42,478 nt of DNA from JAYOFM01 sp038117225 (GTDB lineage: Bacteria; Pseudomonadota; Alphaproteobacteria; Rhodospirillales; Casp-alpha2). The position numbers and the translations under genes are program-made. Where the stretch lies: positions 1 to 42,478 of the forward strand of contig JAYOFM010000013.1 of the NCBI GenBank assembly GCA_038117225.1, written 5' to 3'. Below are positions 33,094 through 40,921 of the stretch, one piece after another. Position 1 is the first letter of the stretch. Each line of letters opens with the position of its first letter. The notes under the pieces are model-generated. The model was not told the origin of the DNA and searched no databases. It saw only the letters and a list, made by a program, of their open reading frames with translations.

Positions 33094-33881
33094 GAGAACG
33101 CGTCCTTCATCTTCTTCAGCGTCGCCGCGTGGGTCAGGTCCATGGTCAACGGGGTGATGGCGATGGCGCCGTTGTTGACCGCGTTGAGGTCGGTGTTGGG
33201 GCGGAATTTTTCCTCGTCCCGCTGCACGCCGACCCAGTAATAGGGTTCGCCGCGCGGGTCGGTTCCGGTCTGCAGATCGCCACCGATCTTGCGCCGGCCC
33301 TGACGCACGATCTCCATCCCCGTCACCTTCGACGACAATACGTCCGGGAAATTGACATTCATCAGCACGCCGCGCGGAAACTGCATCGCCGCGAGGCTTT
33401 TCAGCACCCTGGCCATCCATGCCTCGGCGGTCTTCCATTTGACGTTGCGGCGGTCGTCGGCGACCTGGCTGAGGGCGATGGCGGGGACACCCAGCAGGCA
33501 CGCTTCCATGGCGGCGGCGACGGTACCGGAATAGGTCACGTCCTCGCCCATGTTGCCGCCCCGGTTGATCCCCGACAACACCAGGTCCGGCGGATGGTCG
33601 CGCATGATTTCGCTGATGCCCAGCAGCACCGCGTCCGTCGGCGTGCCGTCGACGCCATAGCGACCGTCCGATGCCTTGCGGATGCGCAACGGCCGGCGCA
33701 GGGTCAACGAATGGCTGGTCGCGCTCTGCTCGGTTTCCGGCGCCACCACCCAGACTTCCCGGACCAGCGGCCTGACGGCCTTTTCCAATACCTTGATACC
33801 GGTCGCATTGATTCCATCGTCATTGGAAATCAGCACCCGCGCACGCTTGAGATTGATGGGACCGAGTTTCCTGTCAGCCAT
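33090..33881 (-). CDS. surE: 5'/3'-nucleotidase SurE
   Basis: The 263-residue nucleotidase has the metal-binding motif SNDDGINATG (19-28, with D21 and D22) and the conserved SGINRGGNMGEDVTYSGTVAAAMEA block. A 14-residue N-terminal extension precedes the usual MRILLTNDDG-like start. It dephosphorylates nucleoside monophosphates in stationary-phase survival. The ATG overlaps the serS stop, and the stop overlaps the pcm start. Confidence 0.95.
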   Translation of the reverse strand: MADRKLGPINLKRARVLISNDDGINATGIKVLEKAVRPLVREVWVVAPETEQSATSHSLTLRRPLRIRKASDGRYGVDGTPTDAVLLGISEIMRDHPPDLVLSGINRGGNMGEDVTYSGTVAAAMEACLLGVPAIALSQVADDRRNVKWKTAEAWMARVLKSLAAMQFPRGVLMNVNFPDVLSSKVTGMEIVRQGRRKIGGDLQTGTDPRGEPYYWVGVQRDEEKFRPNTDLNAVNNGAIAITPLTMDLTHAATLKKMKDAFS

Positions 33882-35151
33882 CGCGCGACAGCACCTCGAG
33901 CCCGCCCATATACGGCCGAAGCGCCTCGGGGATGATGACGGATCCGTCCGCCTGTTGATAGTTTTCCAGTATGGCGACCAGGGTGCGCCCGACCGCCAGG
34001 CCCGACCCGTTGAGGGTGTGGACGAAGCGCGTCCCCTTTTCCCCCTTGTCCTTGAAACGGCCGTTCATGCGCCGCGCCTGGTAGTCGCCGCAATTGGAGC
34101 AGCTGGAAATTTCCCGGTAGCGGCCCTGACCCGGCAGCCAAACTTCGATGTCGTAGGTCTTGCGGGCCCCCGCCCCCATGTCGCCGGTGCATAGCAATAC
34201 CGTGTGGTGCGCGAGGCCAAGCCGCTTCAACACTTCCTCGGCGATGCCGGTCATGCGCTCAAGCTCGTCCGCCGATCTCTCCGGATGGGTCACCGAGACC
34301 ATTTCCACCTTGGTGAATTGATGCTGGCGGATCATACCGCGCGTATCCTTGCCGGCGGCGCCGGCTTCCGAGCGGAAACACCAGGTCATGGCGGTGTAGC
34401 GGCGCGGCAGCGTCTCCGTGTCCACGATATCGCCGGCGACCATGTTGGTCAGCGGCACCTCGGCGGTCGGAATCAGCCAGAAGCCTTCCTCGGTCTTGAA
34501 TAGATCGGTGGCGAATTTCGGCAATTGCCCGGTGCCGTACATGGTGTCGTCGTTGACCAGCGCCGGCGGGTTAACCTCTGTGTAACCGAATTCCGTGGTG
34601 TGCATATCGAGCATGAACGACGCCAGCGCGCGTTCCATGCGCGCCAGGCCGCCGGTCAGCACGACGAAGCGGGCGCCGGAAATCTTCGCCGCCCGGTCGA
34701 AATCCATCATGCCCAGGCCTTCGCCGATATCGACATGGTCACGGGGTTCGAAATCGAAGATCGGCGGCGTGCCCCACTGGCGGACCTCGACGTTTTCGTC
34801 TTCTCCCTTGCCGTCGGGCACGTCGTCGAACGGCATGTTGGGCAGGCCCGCCATGGCGGCGTCCAGAGCCTCGCCGGTGGCCGCCACGTCGGCTTCCAGC
34901 GCCGCCTGCGCCTGCTTGGACTCAGAAACCCGGGCGATGACCGCCGAGGCGTCCTCGCCGGAAGCCTTCAGCTTGCCGATCTCCTTGGAAAATCGGTTGC
35001 GTTCTTCCTGGATTTCCTGAGCCCGCGTCAGCGCGTCCCGGCGCGTCGTATCCAGCGCGATCAGCGCCGCGGCTTGCGGTTCCAGTCCGCGCCGCGCCAT
35101 GGCGCGATCAAAATCGTCCGGATTTTCCCTGATCCATTTGATATCGAACAT
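33874..35151 (-). CDS. serS: Seryl-tRNA synthetase
   Basis: The 425-residue class II synthetase has the N-terminal coiled-coil arm (about 1-110), motif 2 (FRSEAGAAGKDTRGMIRQHQF) and motif 3 (GSGLAVGRTLVAILENYQ). It charges tRNA-Ser and, with selenocysteine machinery, tRNA-Sec. Its length is in the normal range. It leads the serS-surE-pcm-lysM operon, driven by the promoter at 35182-35210. Confidence 0.98.
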   Translation of the reverse strand: MFDIKWIRENPDDFDRAMARRGLEPQAAALIALDTTRRDALTRAQEIQEERNRFSKEIGKLKASGEDASAVIARVSESKQAQAALEADVAATGEALDAAMAGLPNMPFDDVPDGKGEDENVEVRQWGTPPIFDFEPRDHVDIGEGLGMMDFDRAAKISGARFVVLTGGLARMERALASFMLDMHTTEFGYTEVNPPALVNDDTMYGTGQLPKFATDLFKTEEGFWLIPTAEVPLTNMVAGDIVDTETLPRRYTAMTWCFRSEAGAAGKDTRGMIRQHQFTKVEMVSVTHPERSADELERMTGIAEEVLKRLGLAHHTVLLCTGDMGAGARKTYDIEVWLPGQGRYREISSCSNCGDYQARRMNGRFKDKGEKGTRFVHTLNGSGLAVGRTLVAILENYQQADGSVIIPEALRPYMGGLEVLSRDG

Positions 35152-35181
35152 GGCCGAAGCCCCCTGCGCTCACCTGCTTGC

Positions 35182-35210
35182 CTTATACGGTGCCGGGCGA
35201 CCGATTGCAA
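35182..35210 (-). promoter_or_regulatory. Promoter of the serS operon
   Basis: On the minus strand TTGCAA (35210-35205), a 17-base spacer and TATAAG (35187-35182), a near-ideal sigma-70 layout. The transcript would start near 35175, about 24 bases before the serS ATG. Confidence 0.6.
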
Positions 35211-35240
35211 AGTGACAAGCAGATAGCGGTTTAACGACAA

Positions 35241-35270
35241 CGGCCGCGCCGGGAACATCCGGCACGGCCG
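35241..35270 (-). terminator. Terminator hairpin after the exported-protein gene
   Basis: A 12-bp stem (35241-35252 with 35259-35270, loop GAACAT) forms in the minus-strand RNA, with one G-U pair; on the plus strand that pair is a mismatch. The following tract TTGTCGTT is only weakly T-rich. Confidence 0.55.
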
Positions 35271-35292
35271 CGTCATTCGGCGATTTCTCGGT

Positions 35293-36009
35293 CTAATTCG
35301 CAGTCGTGATGCGTCCCGGCAGCGAAAGGTCGCCGGAAGCCACGTCGTATACCGCGGAAACACAAAGAAGCGGCGCCTTGCCCTCCACGTGCACCTGGAG
35401 TTCCGCCGTCACGGCGTCAAACGACACGTTCTCGGATCCGCGTACGGGCACGGTCACCCGCGCCGTCTTTCCGTTGAACGACGGGGTCATGCCAGGGCTA
35501 TCGAGTGCGATCGGCAAACCGGGCGCCGTCAACGGAAGCAGATCAACGCCCGGCGAGACATCGCCGACCTTGAGCGCGGCGCCACAAGTAGAGTCCTTGA
35601 CCAGAACGACCCAGCGGGAATGCCAGTTGGCTCCGTCGTTGGCCGGATCACCATCGTTATTTTCGTCGAACAGCGGCGTGTCGTCGAAATCCGGATGCGC
35701 GGTCACTGCCAGCGCGAGGATCCCAGAACCCTTTCCAAATCCAACGACGGAAGGATCGTGGCTGGTTGGCCAGACGTACGCGGAGACCTTGGCGCCTTTC
35801 AGTTGGCCGATGGGCATCGGTTTCATACGACCGGCGTCCCCCGCCAATTCCATGACGAAGGTGGTCAGCCGACCGTCCGTCGTCGCGCGGGCGGACGTAA
35901 TATCGAACGCCGCGACTTTTTCGGATGAGACGGGACTCGTGACCTCGTGGGCAGCAACAGGCTGCAATACAACGACGGCGAGGGCCGTCGACAGAAAGGT
36001 ATGCTTCAT
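35293..36009 (-). CDS. Exported protein under a MarR-divergent promoter
   Basis: The 238-residue protein has a signal peptide (MKHTFLSTALAVVVLQPVAAHE, cleavage near 24). The mature part has beta-rich stretches, two Cys (in STCGAAL and LLCVSA) and an Asp/Asn-rich loop DENNDGDPANDG that looks able to bind calcium, followed by NWHSRW. I know no assigned function for this type of protein. GGAGG lies 5 bases before the ATG at 36009; the promoter is covered by a palindrome and the neighbour is a MarR regulator, so it is probably the regulator's target. Confidence 0.75.
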   Translation of the reverse strand: MKHTFLSTALAVVVLQPVAAHEVTSPVSSEKVAAFDITSARATTDGRLTTFVMELAGDAGRMKPMPIGQLKGAKVSAYVWPTSHDPSVVGFGKGSGILALAVTAHPDFDDTPLFDENNDGDPANDGANWHSRWVVLVKDSTCGAALKVGDVSPGVDLLPLTAPGLPIALDSPGMTPSFNGKTARVTVPVRGSENVSFDAVTAELQVHVEGKAPLLCVSAVYDVASGDLSLPGRITTAN

Positions 36010-36023
36010 GGGCTCCTCCATTA

Positions 36024-36058
36024 TTAGCTAGTCGATACTAATGAGTTTATAGAACTCA
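36024..36058. promoter_or_regulatory. Candidate MarR operators
   Basis: Two inverted repeats lie next to each other: TTAG-N10-CTAA (36024-36041) and the perfect TGAGTT-TATAG-AACTCA (36042-36058). The second covers the -10 of the exported-protein promoter. An 8-base direct repeat AGTCGATA occurs at 36030-36037 and again at 36086-36093. Palindromes of this size are usual for MarR dimers. Confidence 0.5.
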
Positions 36059-36074
36059 CAAACCAGCCTTGCAA
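36046..36074 (-). promoter_or_regulatory. Promoter of the exported-protein gene
   Basis: On the minus strand TTGCAA (36074-36069), a 17-base spacer and TATAAA (36051-36046). The start of transcription would be near 36039, giving a leader of about 30 bases with a GGAGG site. The -10 lies inside the palindrome at 36042-36058. Confidence 0.6.
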
Positions 36075-36097
36075 GCATATTATTGAGTCGATACGAT
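36069..36097 (+). promoter_or_regulatory. Promoter of the marR-type gene, sharing the -35
   Basis: On the plus strand the same TTGCAA (36069-36074), a 17-base spacer and TACGAT (36092-36097). TTGCAA is its own reverse complement, so one hexamer can serve both divergent promoters. The start of transcription would fall at or next to the ATG at 36104, giving a leaderless mRNA. Confidence 0.5.
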
Positions 36098-36103
36098 TCG
36101 TCC

Positions 36104-36673
36104 ATGGTTCGACACGATGAACTCTCGCAGACCATAGAGCGCCTCGCCCGCGTAATGCAGAACGAGACTCACGCGTTCGGCCTCAAACCGGTACAATGGG
36201 AAGCATTGCGTTATCTAGCGCGGGCAAATCGCTTTTCACGCAGCCCGACGTCGCTGAGCGCCTATCTCGGCACGACCAAGGGTACTGTTTCGCAGACCGT
36301 GATCGCTTTGGAACGCAAGGGTCTCGTCGGTAAGGAACAGGCACCGGACGACAAACGAAACATCCGCCTGTCGTTAACGAAGGATGGCCGGGCACTCCTC
36401 AAAAAAGACCCGGTTCTCGCGATTTGCGACGCCACGCAAAACCTTGCTCAGGCCGACCGCGAGACGACAATCGGAAGCCTGCAGGGGATATTAAAACAGG
36501 CCCTACACTGGCGCGGCCAACAGGCCTTCGGACAGTGTGCCACCTGCCGATTCTTCGAGGTAGAATCCGCTGACGGATCCCCGCACTTCTGCAGCCTACT
36601 CCGGCAACCGCTAACGCCTGACGACAGCCAAAAAATCTGCGCCGAACACCAGGACGCGCCTACCTCTGCTTGA
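36104..36673 (+). CDS. MarR-family regulator with a C-terminal four-Cys cluster
   Basis: The 189-residue protein has a winged helix-turn-helix (about 30-100: LKPVQWEALRYLAR, SLSAYLGTTKGTVSQTVIALERKGLV, DDKRNIRLSLTKDGRALL). The C terminus has Cys145 and Cys148 (CATC), then C163 (HFCSLL) and C179 (KICAEH), a spacing seen in metal- or Fe-S-binding modules; the usual MarR C-terminal dimer helix precedes it. The ATG at 36104 has no ribosome-binding site. It is divergent from the exported-protein gene and probably represses it and itself. Confidence 0.85.
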   Translation: MVRHDELSQTIERLARVMQNETHAFGLKPVQWEALRYLARANRFSRSPTSLSAYLGTTKGTVSQTVIALERKGLVGKEQAPDDKRNIRLSLTKDGRALLKKDPVLAICDATQNLAQADRETTIGSLQGILKQALHWRGQQAFGQCATCRFFEVESADGSPHFCSLLRQPLTPDDSQKICAEHQDAPTSA

Positions 36674-36700
36674 GGACGAAAGAATTACACGAAGGAGGAA

Positions 36701-37558
36701 CTAAGCACTCGATTGCCCATCGGAACCCGAAGCCGTGTCGTCATCTTTGCCGTCATCTTCGTCACCATCTTCGACCGTATCGCCGCGCTTCTTCTCGACG
36801 ATCTGCACGCTGAAGATAGAAATTTCGTAGAGCAGCATGGTTGGGATGGCGAGGCCAATCTGACTGATGACGTCGGGCGGCGTCAGGATGGCGGCGGCAA
36901 CGAAGGCACAGACGATGGCGTACTTTCGCTTCTCGCGCATGCCCTTGGACGTCACCATGCCGATGCGCGCTAGCAGGGTCATCACCACTGGCAGCTCGAA
37001 GCAAAGGCCGAAGGCGAAAATTAGCCGCATCACCAGCGACAGATACTCGTTGACCTTGGCTTCCAACTGAATTGGCAAGGCGCCGGCACCGCCGACACTT
37101 TCGAAACTGATGAAGAACGACCACGCCATGGGGAAAATGAAGTAGTAGACCAGGGCGCCGCCCATGAAGAACAGGATCGGCGTCGCCACCAGGAACGGCA
37201 GCAGCGCTTTCTTTTCGTGCTTATAGAGCCCCGGCGCCATGAACATCCAGAACTGCCCGGCGACGAACGGGAAGGAAATGAACAGCGCGGCGAAGAACGC
37301 CACCTTGATATAGGTGAAGAAGGCTTCGTGCAGCGCTGTGAAGATCAAGCGCCGACCGCCGCCCTGGGCATCCAGCGCCGCCGCCAGCGGCCGCACCAGA
37401 AAATCATAAATCTGTGGCGCGAAGTAGTAGCAGATAAAGAACAGAATGATGATGGCGAGAGCGGAGCGGATCAGCCGCGTGCGCAGTTCCACCAGATGCT
37501 CCAGCAGCGGCATCTTCGCATCATCGAGATCCGGGTGAATGGTGCCGTCGTCGGCCAC
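36701..37558 (-). CDS. tatC: Twin-arginine translocase subunit TatC
   Basis: The 285-residue membrane protein has six TM segments and typical motifs: PLLEHLVELRTRLIRS (about 18-33), FWMFMAPGLYKHEKKALLPF, and the C-terminal block AAAILTPPDVISQIGLAIPTMLLYEIS. A 32-residue acidic tail follows. It is the receptor for Tat signal peptides. The start is a GTG at 37558, with GAAGG upstream. It ends the tatA-tatB-tatC cluster, 3 bases after tatB. Confidence 0.96.
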   Translation of the reverse strand: MADDGTIHPDLDDAKMPLLEHLVELRTRLIRSALAIIILFFICYYFAPQIYDFLVRPLAAALDAQGGGRRLIFTALHEAFFTYIKVAFFAALFISFPFVAGQFWMFMAPGLYKHEKKALLPFLVATPILFFMGGALVYYFIFPMAWSFFISFESVGGAGALPIQLEAKVNEYLSLVMRLIFAFGLCFELPVVMTLLARIGMVTSKGMREKRKYAIVCAFVAAAILTPPDVISQIGLAIPTMLLYEISIFSVQIVEKKRGDTVEDGDEDDGKDDDTASGSDGQSSA

Positions 37559-37561
37559 GGT

Positions 37562-38011
37562 CTAGCCCTTCGCCCGCTCGGGCGGAGAATCGGTCTCGGC
37601 CTGCGGCTCGGGCAGCGGTTTCGAGGCGCTTTCCGGCTCCGGCAGAATACTCGGGTCGTCGTCCAGGGTTTCGATGGGTGTCGTCGAGTCCTTGAACGAC
37701 TGGGCGGTATCGCTGAAATCCTTCTCGATATCCGCCATGCTCATTTCACTGGCCAGATCACCGGTCGGATCCAGCGCGTCGGCCAACGCCTTGGCCGGAT
37801 CGCTGGCGTTGTTGACCTGATTACGCAGATCGTCGAGGTCGGCCTCGCGGACAACGTCATCAAGGCCGGACTGGAATTCCCGCGCCATTTCGCGGGCGCG
37901 ACGAATCCACGTCCGCACGGTACGGATCATGCGCGGCAAGTCCTTGGGCCCCACGACGATGAGGGCCAGGACACCGACGATAAACAGCTCCTGCCAGCCG
38001 ATGTCGAACAT
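37562..38011 (-). CDS. tatB: Sec-independent translocase subunit TatB
   Basis: The 149-residue protein starts MFDIGWQELFIVGVLALIVVGPKDLP (E8, then the GP hinge), followed by an amphipathic helix and a long acidic, Pro/Ser-rich C terminus, all typical of TatB. It recognises Tat substrates with TatC. It is 77 bases downstream of tatA and 3 bases upstream of tatC. Confidence 0.95.
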   Translation of the reverse strand: MFDIGWQELFIVGVLALIVVGPKDLPRMIRTVRTWIRRAREMAREFQSGLDDVVREADLDDLRNQVNNASDPAKALADALDPTGDLASEMSMADIEKDFSDTAQSFKDSTTPIETLDDDPSILPEPESASKPLPEPQAETDSPPERAKG

Positions 38012-38088
38012 GGCGGGACGGCGCTCCGGTTGTTAGGGAAGGACGCGAGGGGTGTGACCGCGGTGGCGCTCGGCGCCGCCGCGATGAC

Positions 38089-38343
38089 TCAGCCCTGCGC
38101 CGCCTTGTCCTTTTCCGTCTCGGTGGCGACGCCCTCGGCGGATTCACTTTTCAGGGCCTTGGGATCAGCGACCGGCTCGGCGTCGCCATCAGCCTCGCCG
38201 CCTTCTTCCTTCATGCCCTTCTTGAACGACTTCAGCCCCTTGCCGAAATCACCCATGAGACGCGAAATCTTGCCGCCGCCGCCAAACAGAATCAGGACGA
38301 CCGCTAGAACGACCAGCCAATGCCAAATGCTGAATGTACCCAT
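38089..38343 (-). CDS. tatA: Sec-independent translocase subunit TatA
   Basis: The 84-residue protein has one TM helix (about 5-20, IWHWLVVLAVVLILFGGGGK), then the motif GKISRLMGDFGKGLKSFKKGM, and a charged tail. The FG hinge is followed by three further Gly, where FGRGK is usual. It forms the translocation pore. First gene of tatABC, downstream of scpB on the same strand (172-base gap). Confidence 0.95.
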   Translation of the reverse strand: MGTFSIWHWLVVLAVVLILFGGGGKISRLMGDFGKGLKSFKKGMKEEGGEADGDAEPVADPKALKSESAEGVATETEKDKAAQG

Positions 38344-38515
38344 ATTTACTGCCCAGTTCGTTGATGGCCCGGGTGCCCCTCAGAAGCGTCAATCCCAAGC
38401 ATGATAATTAGGAGGCCGGATATTGGCAGATCACCCCCGGTGGAGCAATGCCCGCAGGGCGTCGAGGATTTATCATATGGCGGCGAGTGATGGCGCTTCC
38501 GCACCGATCCCCACG

Positions 38516-39322
38516 TCACTCCCCGTGCGGGTCGAGTGGCTCCGGGGCTTCCTCGTCGGTTTCCGTATTGACCGGGTTGATCGGCAACAGGCCGGTATCC
38601 TCATCATTGGACGCCGAGGCATTTTCCGCATCGCCTTCCCCGTCGGCGTCACCACCATCGCCCTGGCGTTCGCGATAGATGTTCAGCGCCGGGCCGGTTT
38701 CCAGCAGGCCGGCAGCCTTCAATTCCTTGATGCCCGGCAGGCTCTTGGTGTCCTCGAGGCCGAAGTGATCGAGGAAATCATCGGTGGTGCGCCAAGTCAG
38801 CGGCCGGCCCGGGGTTTCCCGGCGGCGGCCCGGCTTGACCCAGCCGGCTTCCAGCAGCACGTCGACCGTCCCCTTCGACACGCTGACGCCGCGAATGTCC
38901 TCGATCTCGGCGCGGGTGATCGGCTGGTGGTAGGCGATGATGGCCAGGGTTTCGACGGCGGCGCGCGACAGCCGGCGCTGCACCTCGATCTCGCGGTTGA
39001 GCTGCCCGGTCAAATCGGGCGCGGTGCGGAACGCCCACGACGCGCCGGCGCGCACCAGATTGACGCCGCGCCCCTCGTACTCGGCGGCCAACGCCGCCAA
39101 CAGGCCCTTCACATCGGCGCCGTCGGGCAGGCGGTGGATCAGCTTCTTGTCACTCATCGGTTCGGCGGAAGCGAACAGAATGGCTTCCAGCAGACGCAGA
39201 TGCTCCGGGTCGGGCGCGCCGTCCGTCTCGGCCACGGCGGCGATGTCCGCCGCCGCTTCTTCCGGCATGGCGTCGTTATCGGCGACCAATTCGAGTTTCG
39301 GTTTTTCGCTATCGGGCGTCAT
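38516..39322 (-). CDS. scpB: Segregation and condensation protein ScpB
   Basis: The 268-residue protein has the two winged helices of ScpB: LRLLEAILFASAEPMSDKKL (about 40-60) and AVETLAIIAYHQPITRAEIEDIRGVSVSKGTVDVLLEAGW (about 130-170). The C terminus has a long acidic tail. It forms a complex with ScpA and SMC. Its ATG overlaps the scpA stop by 4 bases. Confidence 0.95.
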   Translation of the reverse strand: MTPDSEKPKLELVADNDAMPEEAAADIAAVAETDGAPDPEHLRLLEAILFASAEPMSDKKLIHRLPDGADVKGLLAALAAEYEGRGVNLVRAGASWAFRTAPDLTGQLNREIEVQRRLSRAAVETLAIIAYHQPITRAEIEDIRGVSVSKGTVDVLLEAGWVKPGRRRETPGRPLTWRTTDDFLDHFGLEDTKSLPGIKELKAAGLLETGPALNIYRERQGDGGDADGEGDAENASASNDEDTGLLPINPVNTETDEEAPEPLDPHGE

Positions 39323-39330
39323 CGGGCGTC
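39311..39330. repeat. 10-base direct repeat at the scpA/scpB overlap
   Basis: ATCGGGCGTC is present twice in tandem. The repeat carries the scpA stop and the scpB ATG of the 4-base overlap, so a slippage duplication could have created this junction. Confidence 0.6.
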
Positions 39331-40206
39331 ATTCTCCGTCTTGTCGGCGCCGGGGTCGGTTTCGGGCACCGCCCGCGGTCTGGCTGAATTGGACGTCGCC
39401 GGCGAGCGCATGAAGATGGGGCCGAACGCCCCCGCCTGGCGCAGCTGCAATTGTCCCTCCCGCGCCATTTCCAGGCTCGCCGTCAACGTCGCGGCGATCG
39501 CCGATCGGGTCATGGTTTCATCGCCGAGGCCTTCGGGCAGATAGTGCCATAGGCTTTCCCAGTCCGGCACCCGGCCGACCAGACGGGCCAGCCGTTTCAA
39601 GGCGTCCTCGACGGTGTGCAGCTTGAACGCTTCGATCGTCAGCGGCTCGCCGGCGTCGCGGCGTTTGTTGATATCGGCATAGGCCTTGAGCACGTCATAA
39701 AGCGAACAATCGAGCACGTCGATCGCCTCGCGGCCAAATACTTCCGGCGCGGCGCGAGCGAAGAAATCATTGCCGAGTCGAGGCCGCGCCATCAACGCCA
39801 CGCCGGCCTGCTGCATGGACTCCAGGCGCTGCAACTGGAACTGCAAGGCGGCCGCCATTTCGGCGCCACTGGGTTCGTCCTCGCCGGCCAGATCGGGCAG
39901 TAAAAGACGCGATTTCAGATAGGCGAGCCATGCCGCCATGACCAGATAATCGGCGGCCAGTTCCAGATCCCGATGGCGCGCGGCGGCGACGAAGGCGAGA
40001 TACTGGTCGGCCAGGGCGAGAATGGAAATTTGCGTGATATCGACCTTCTGGTTGCGGGCCAGCGCCAGCAGCACGTCGATGGGACCTTCGTAGCCGGCGA
40101 GATCGACGATAAAGGCGGCGCCGGATTCCGCCGACGGCGCATCCAGGTCCTCGACGAAATCATCGGGTGTCGAGGCGGTGTCGGGCGCGGGGGCGTCGTC
40201 GTTCAT
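39319..40206 (-). CDS. scpA: Segregation and condensation protein ScpA
   Basis: The 295-residue kleisin has the N-terminal domain motif FIVDLAGYEGPIDVLLALARNQKVDITQISILALADQYL and the C-terminal winged helix. The region before it (about 1-30) is an acidic extension. It bridges SMC heads. ATG 40206 is chosen, 7 bases after the M50 protease stop; longer frames would overlap that gene. Confidence 0.93.
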   Translation of the reverse strand: MNDDAPAPDTASTPDDFVEDLDAPSAESGAAFIVDLAGYEGPIDVLLALARNQKVDITQISILALADQYLAFVAAARHRDLELAADYLVMAAWLAYLKSRLLLPDLAGEDEPSGAEMAAALQFQLQRLESMQQAGVALMARPRLGNDFFARAAPEVFGREAIDVLDCSLYDVLKAYADINKRRDAGEPLTIEAFKLHTVEDALKRLARLVGRVPDWESLWHYLPEGLGDETMTRSAIAATLTASLEMAREGQLQLRQAGAFGPIFMRSPATSNSARPRAVPETDPGADKTENDAR

Positions 40207-40213
40207 CTGTTCA

Positions 40214-40921
40214 TCATCCCGTTCGTAGGCCCACGAGGCCCAAAATTCCATCCATCAACGCCGCGGCTGGGCCGCCGACCAGCCAGCCGAACACGTCGAT
40301 ATTGAACCCCGCTTGACGGCCGACCCAAGGCAGCAGGAAGATCACCGTCAGCAACAGCATCACGCCGACGTTCTCCAACCGCGCCAGAGGCAACGCCAAA
40401 GACCGGGGCAGCAGACCGACCGCTACCCGCCCGCCATCGAGCGGCGGGATCGGCAGCATGTTGAAGACACAAAGCAGCACGTTAATCCAGACCGAATTGA
40501 CCAGATTGTGAGTCAGCCACGATCGCAAATCGCCGGCATCGAGCAATCCCATCAGATGCAGCGCCGACGCCGACGCCACCGCCAGCACCAGATTGATGCC
40601 GGGTCCGGCGGCGGCGACCAGTACCATATCGCGGCGTGGCGAGCCCAGGCGGCCGAAATTGACCGGCACCGGACGCGCGAAGCCGAACATCAAACGCCCG
40701 CCGGAAACCAGTAATAGCGCCGCCGGCAACAGGATCGTGCCGATCGGATGAATGTGCTTCAGCGGATTGAAGGTGACCCGGCCGAGAACCTTCGCCGTGT
40801 CGTCGCCGAGCCGCCAGGCGACCCAGCCATGCGCCGCCTCGTGTAGCGTAATGGCGAGCAGTACCGGCAACGCCCACACGGAAATCGCGAAGGCGATGGC
40901 GTTGAAATCAAAATCACTCAT
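40214..40921 (-). CDS. Site-2 protease family zinc metalloprotease (M50)
   Basis: The 235-residue polytopic membrane protein has the HEAAH zinc site (27-31), the NPLKHIHPIGTI block and the later NMLPIPPLDGGR motif that supplies the third ligand, all typical of the small YwhC-like rhomboid-unrelated M50 family. It probably performs intramembrane proteolysis of an unknown substrate. Its ATG overlaps the nagZ stop by 4 bases, so it is operon-linked with nagZ and scpAB. Confidence 0.92.
   Translation of the reverse strand: MSDFDFNAIAFAISVWALPVLLAITLHEAAHGWVAWRLGDDTAKVLGRVTFNPLKHIHPIGTILLPAALLLVSGGRLMFGFARPVPVNFGRLGSPRRDMVLVAAAGPGINLVLAVASASALHLMGLLDAGDLRSWLTHNLVNSVWINVLLCVFNMLPIPPLDGGRVAVGLLPRSLALPLARLENVGVMLLLTVIFLLPWVGRQAGFNIDVFGWLVGGPAAALMDGILGLVGLRTG

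Noticed and set aside
32431..33501. Long minus-strand frame that extends pcm through the surE gene
   Set aside because: The upstream part is surE read in another frame; pcm similarity begins at the TTG at 33093.
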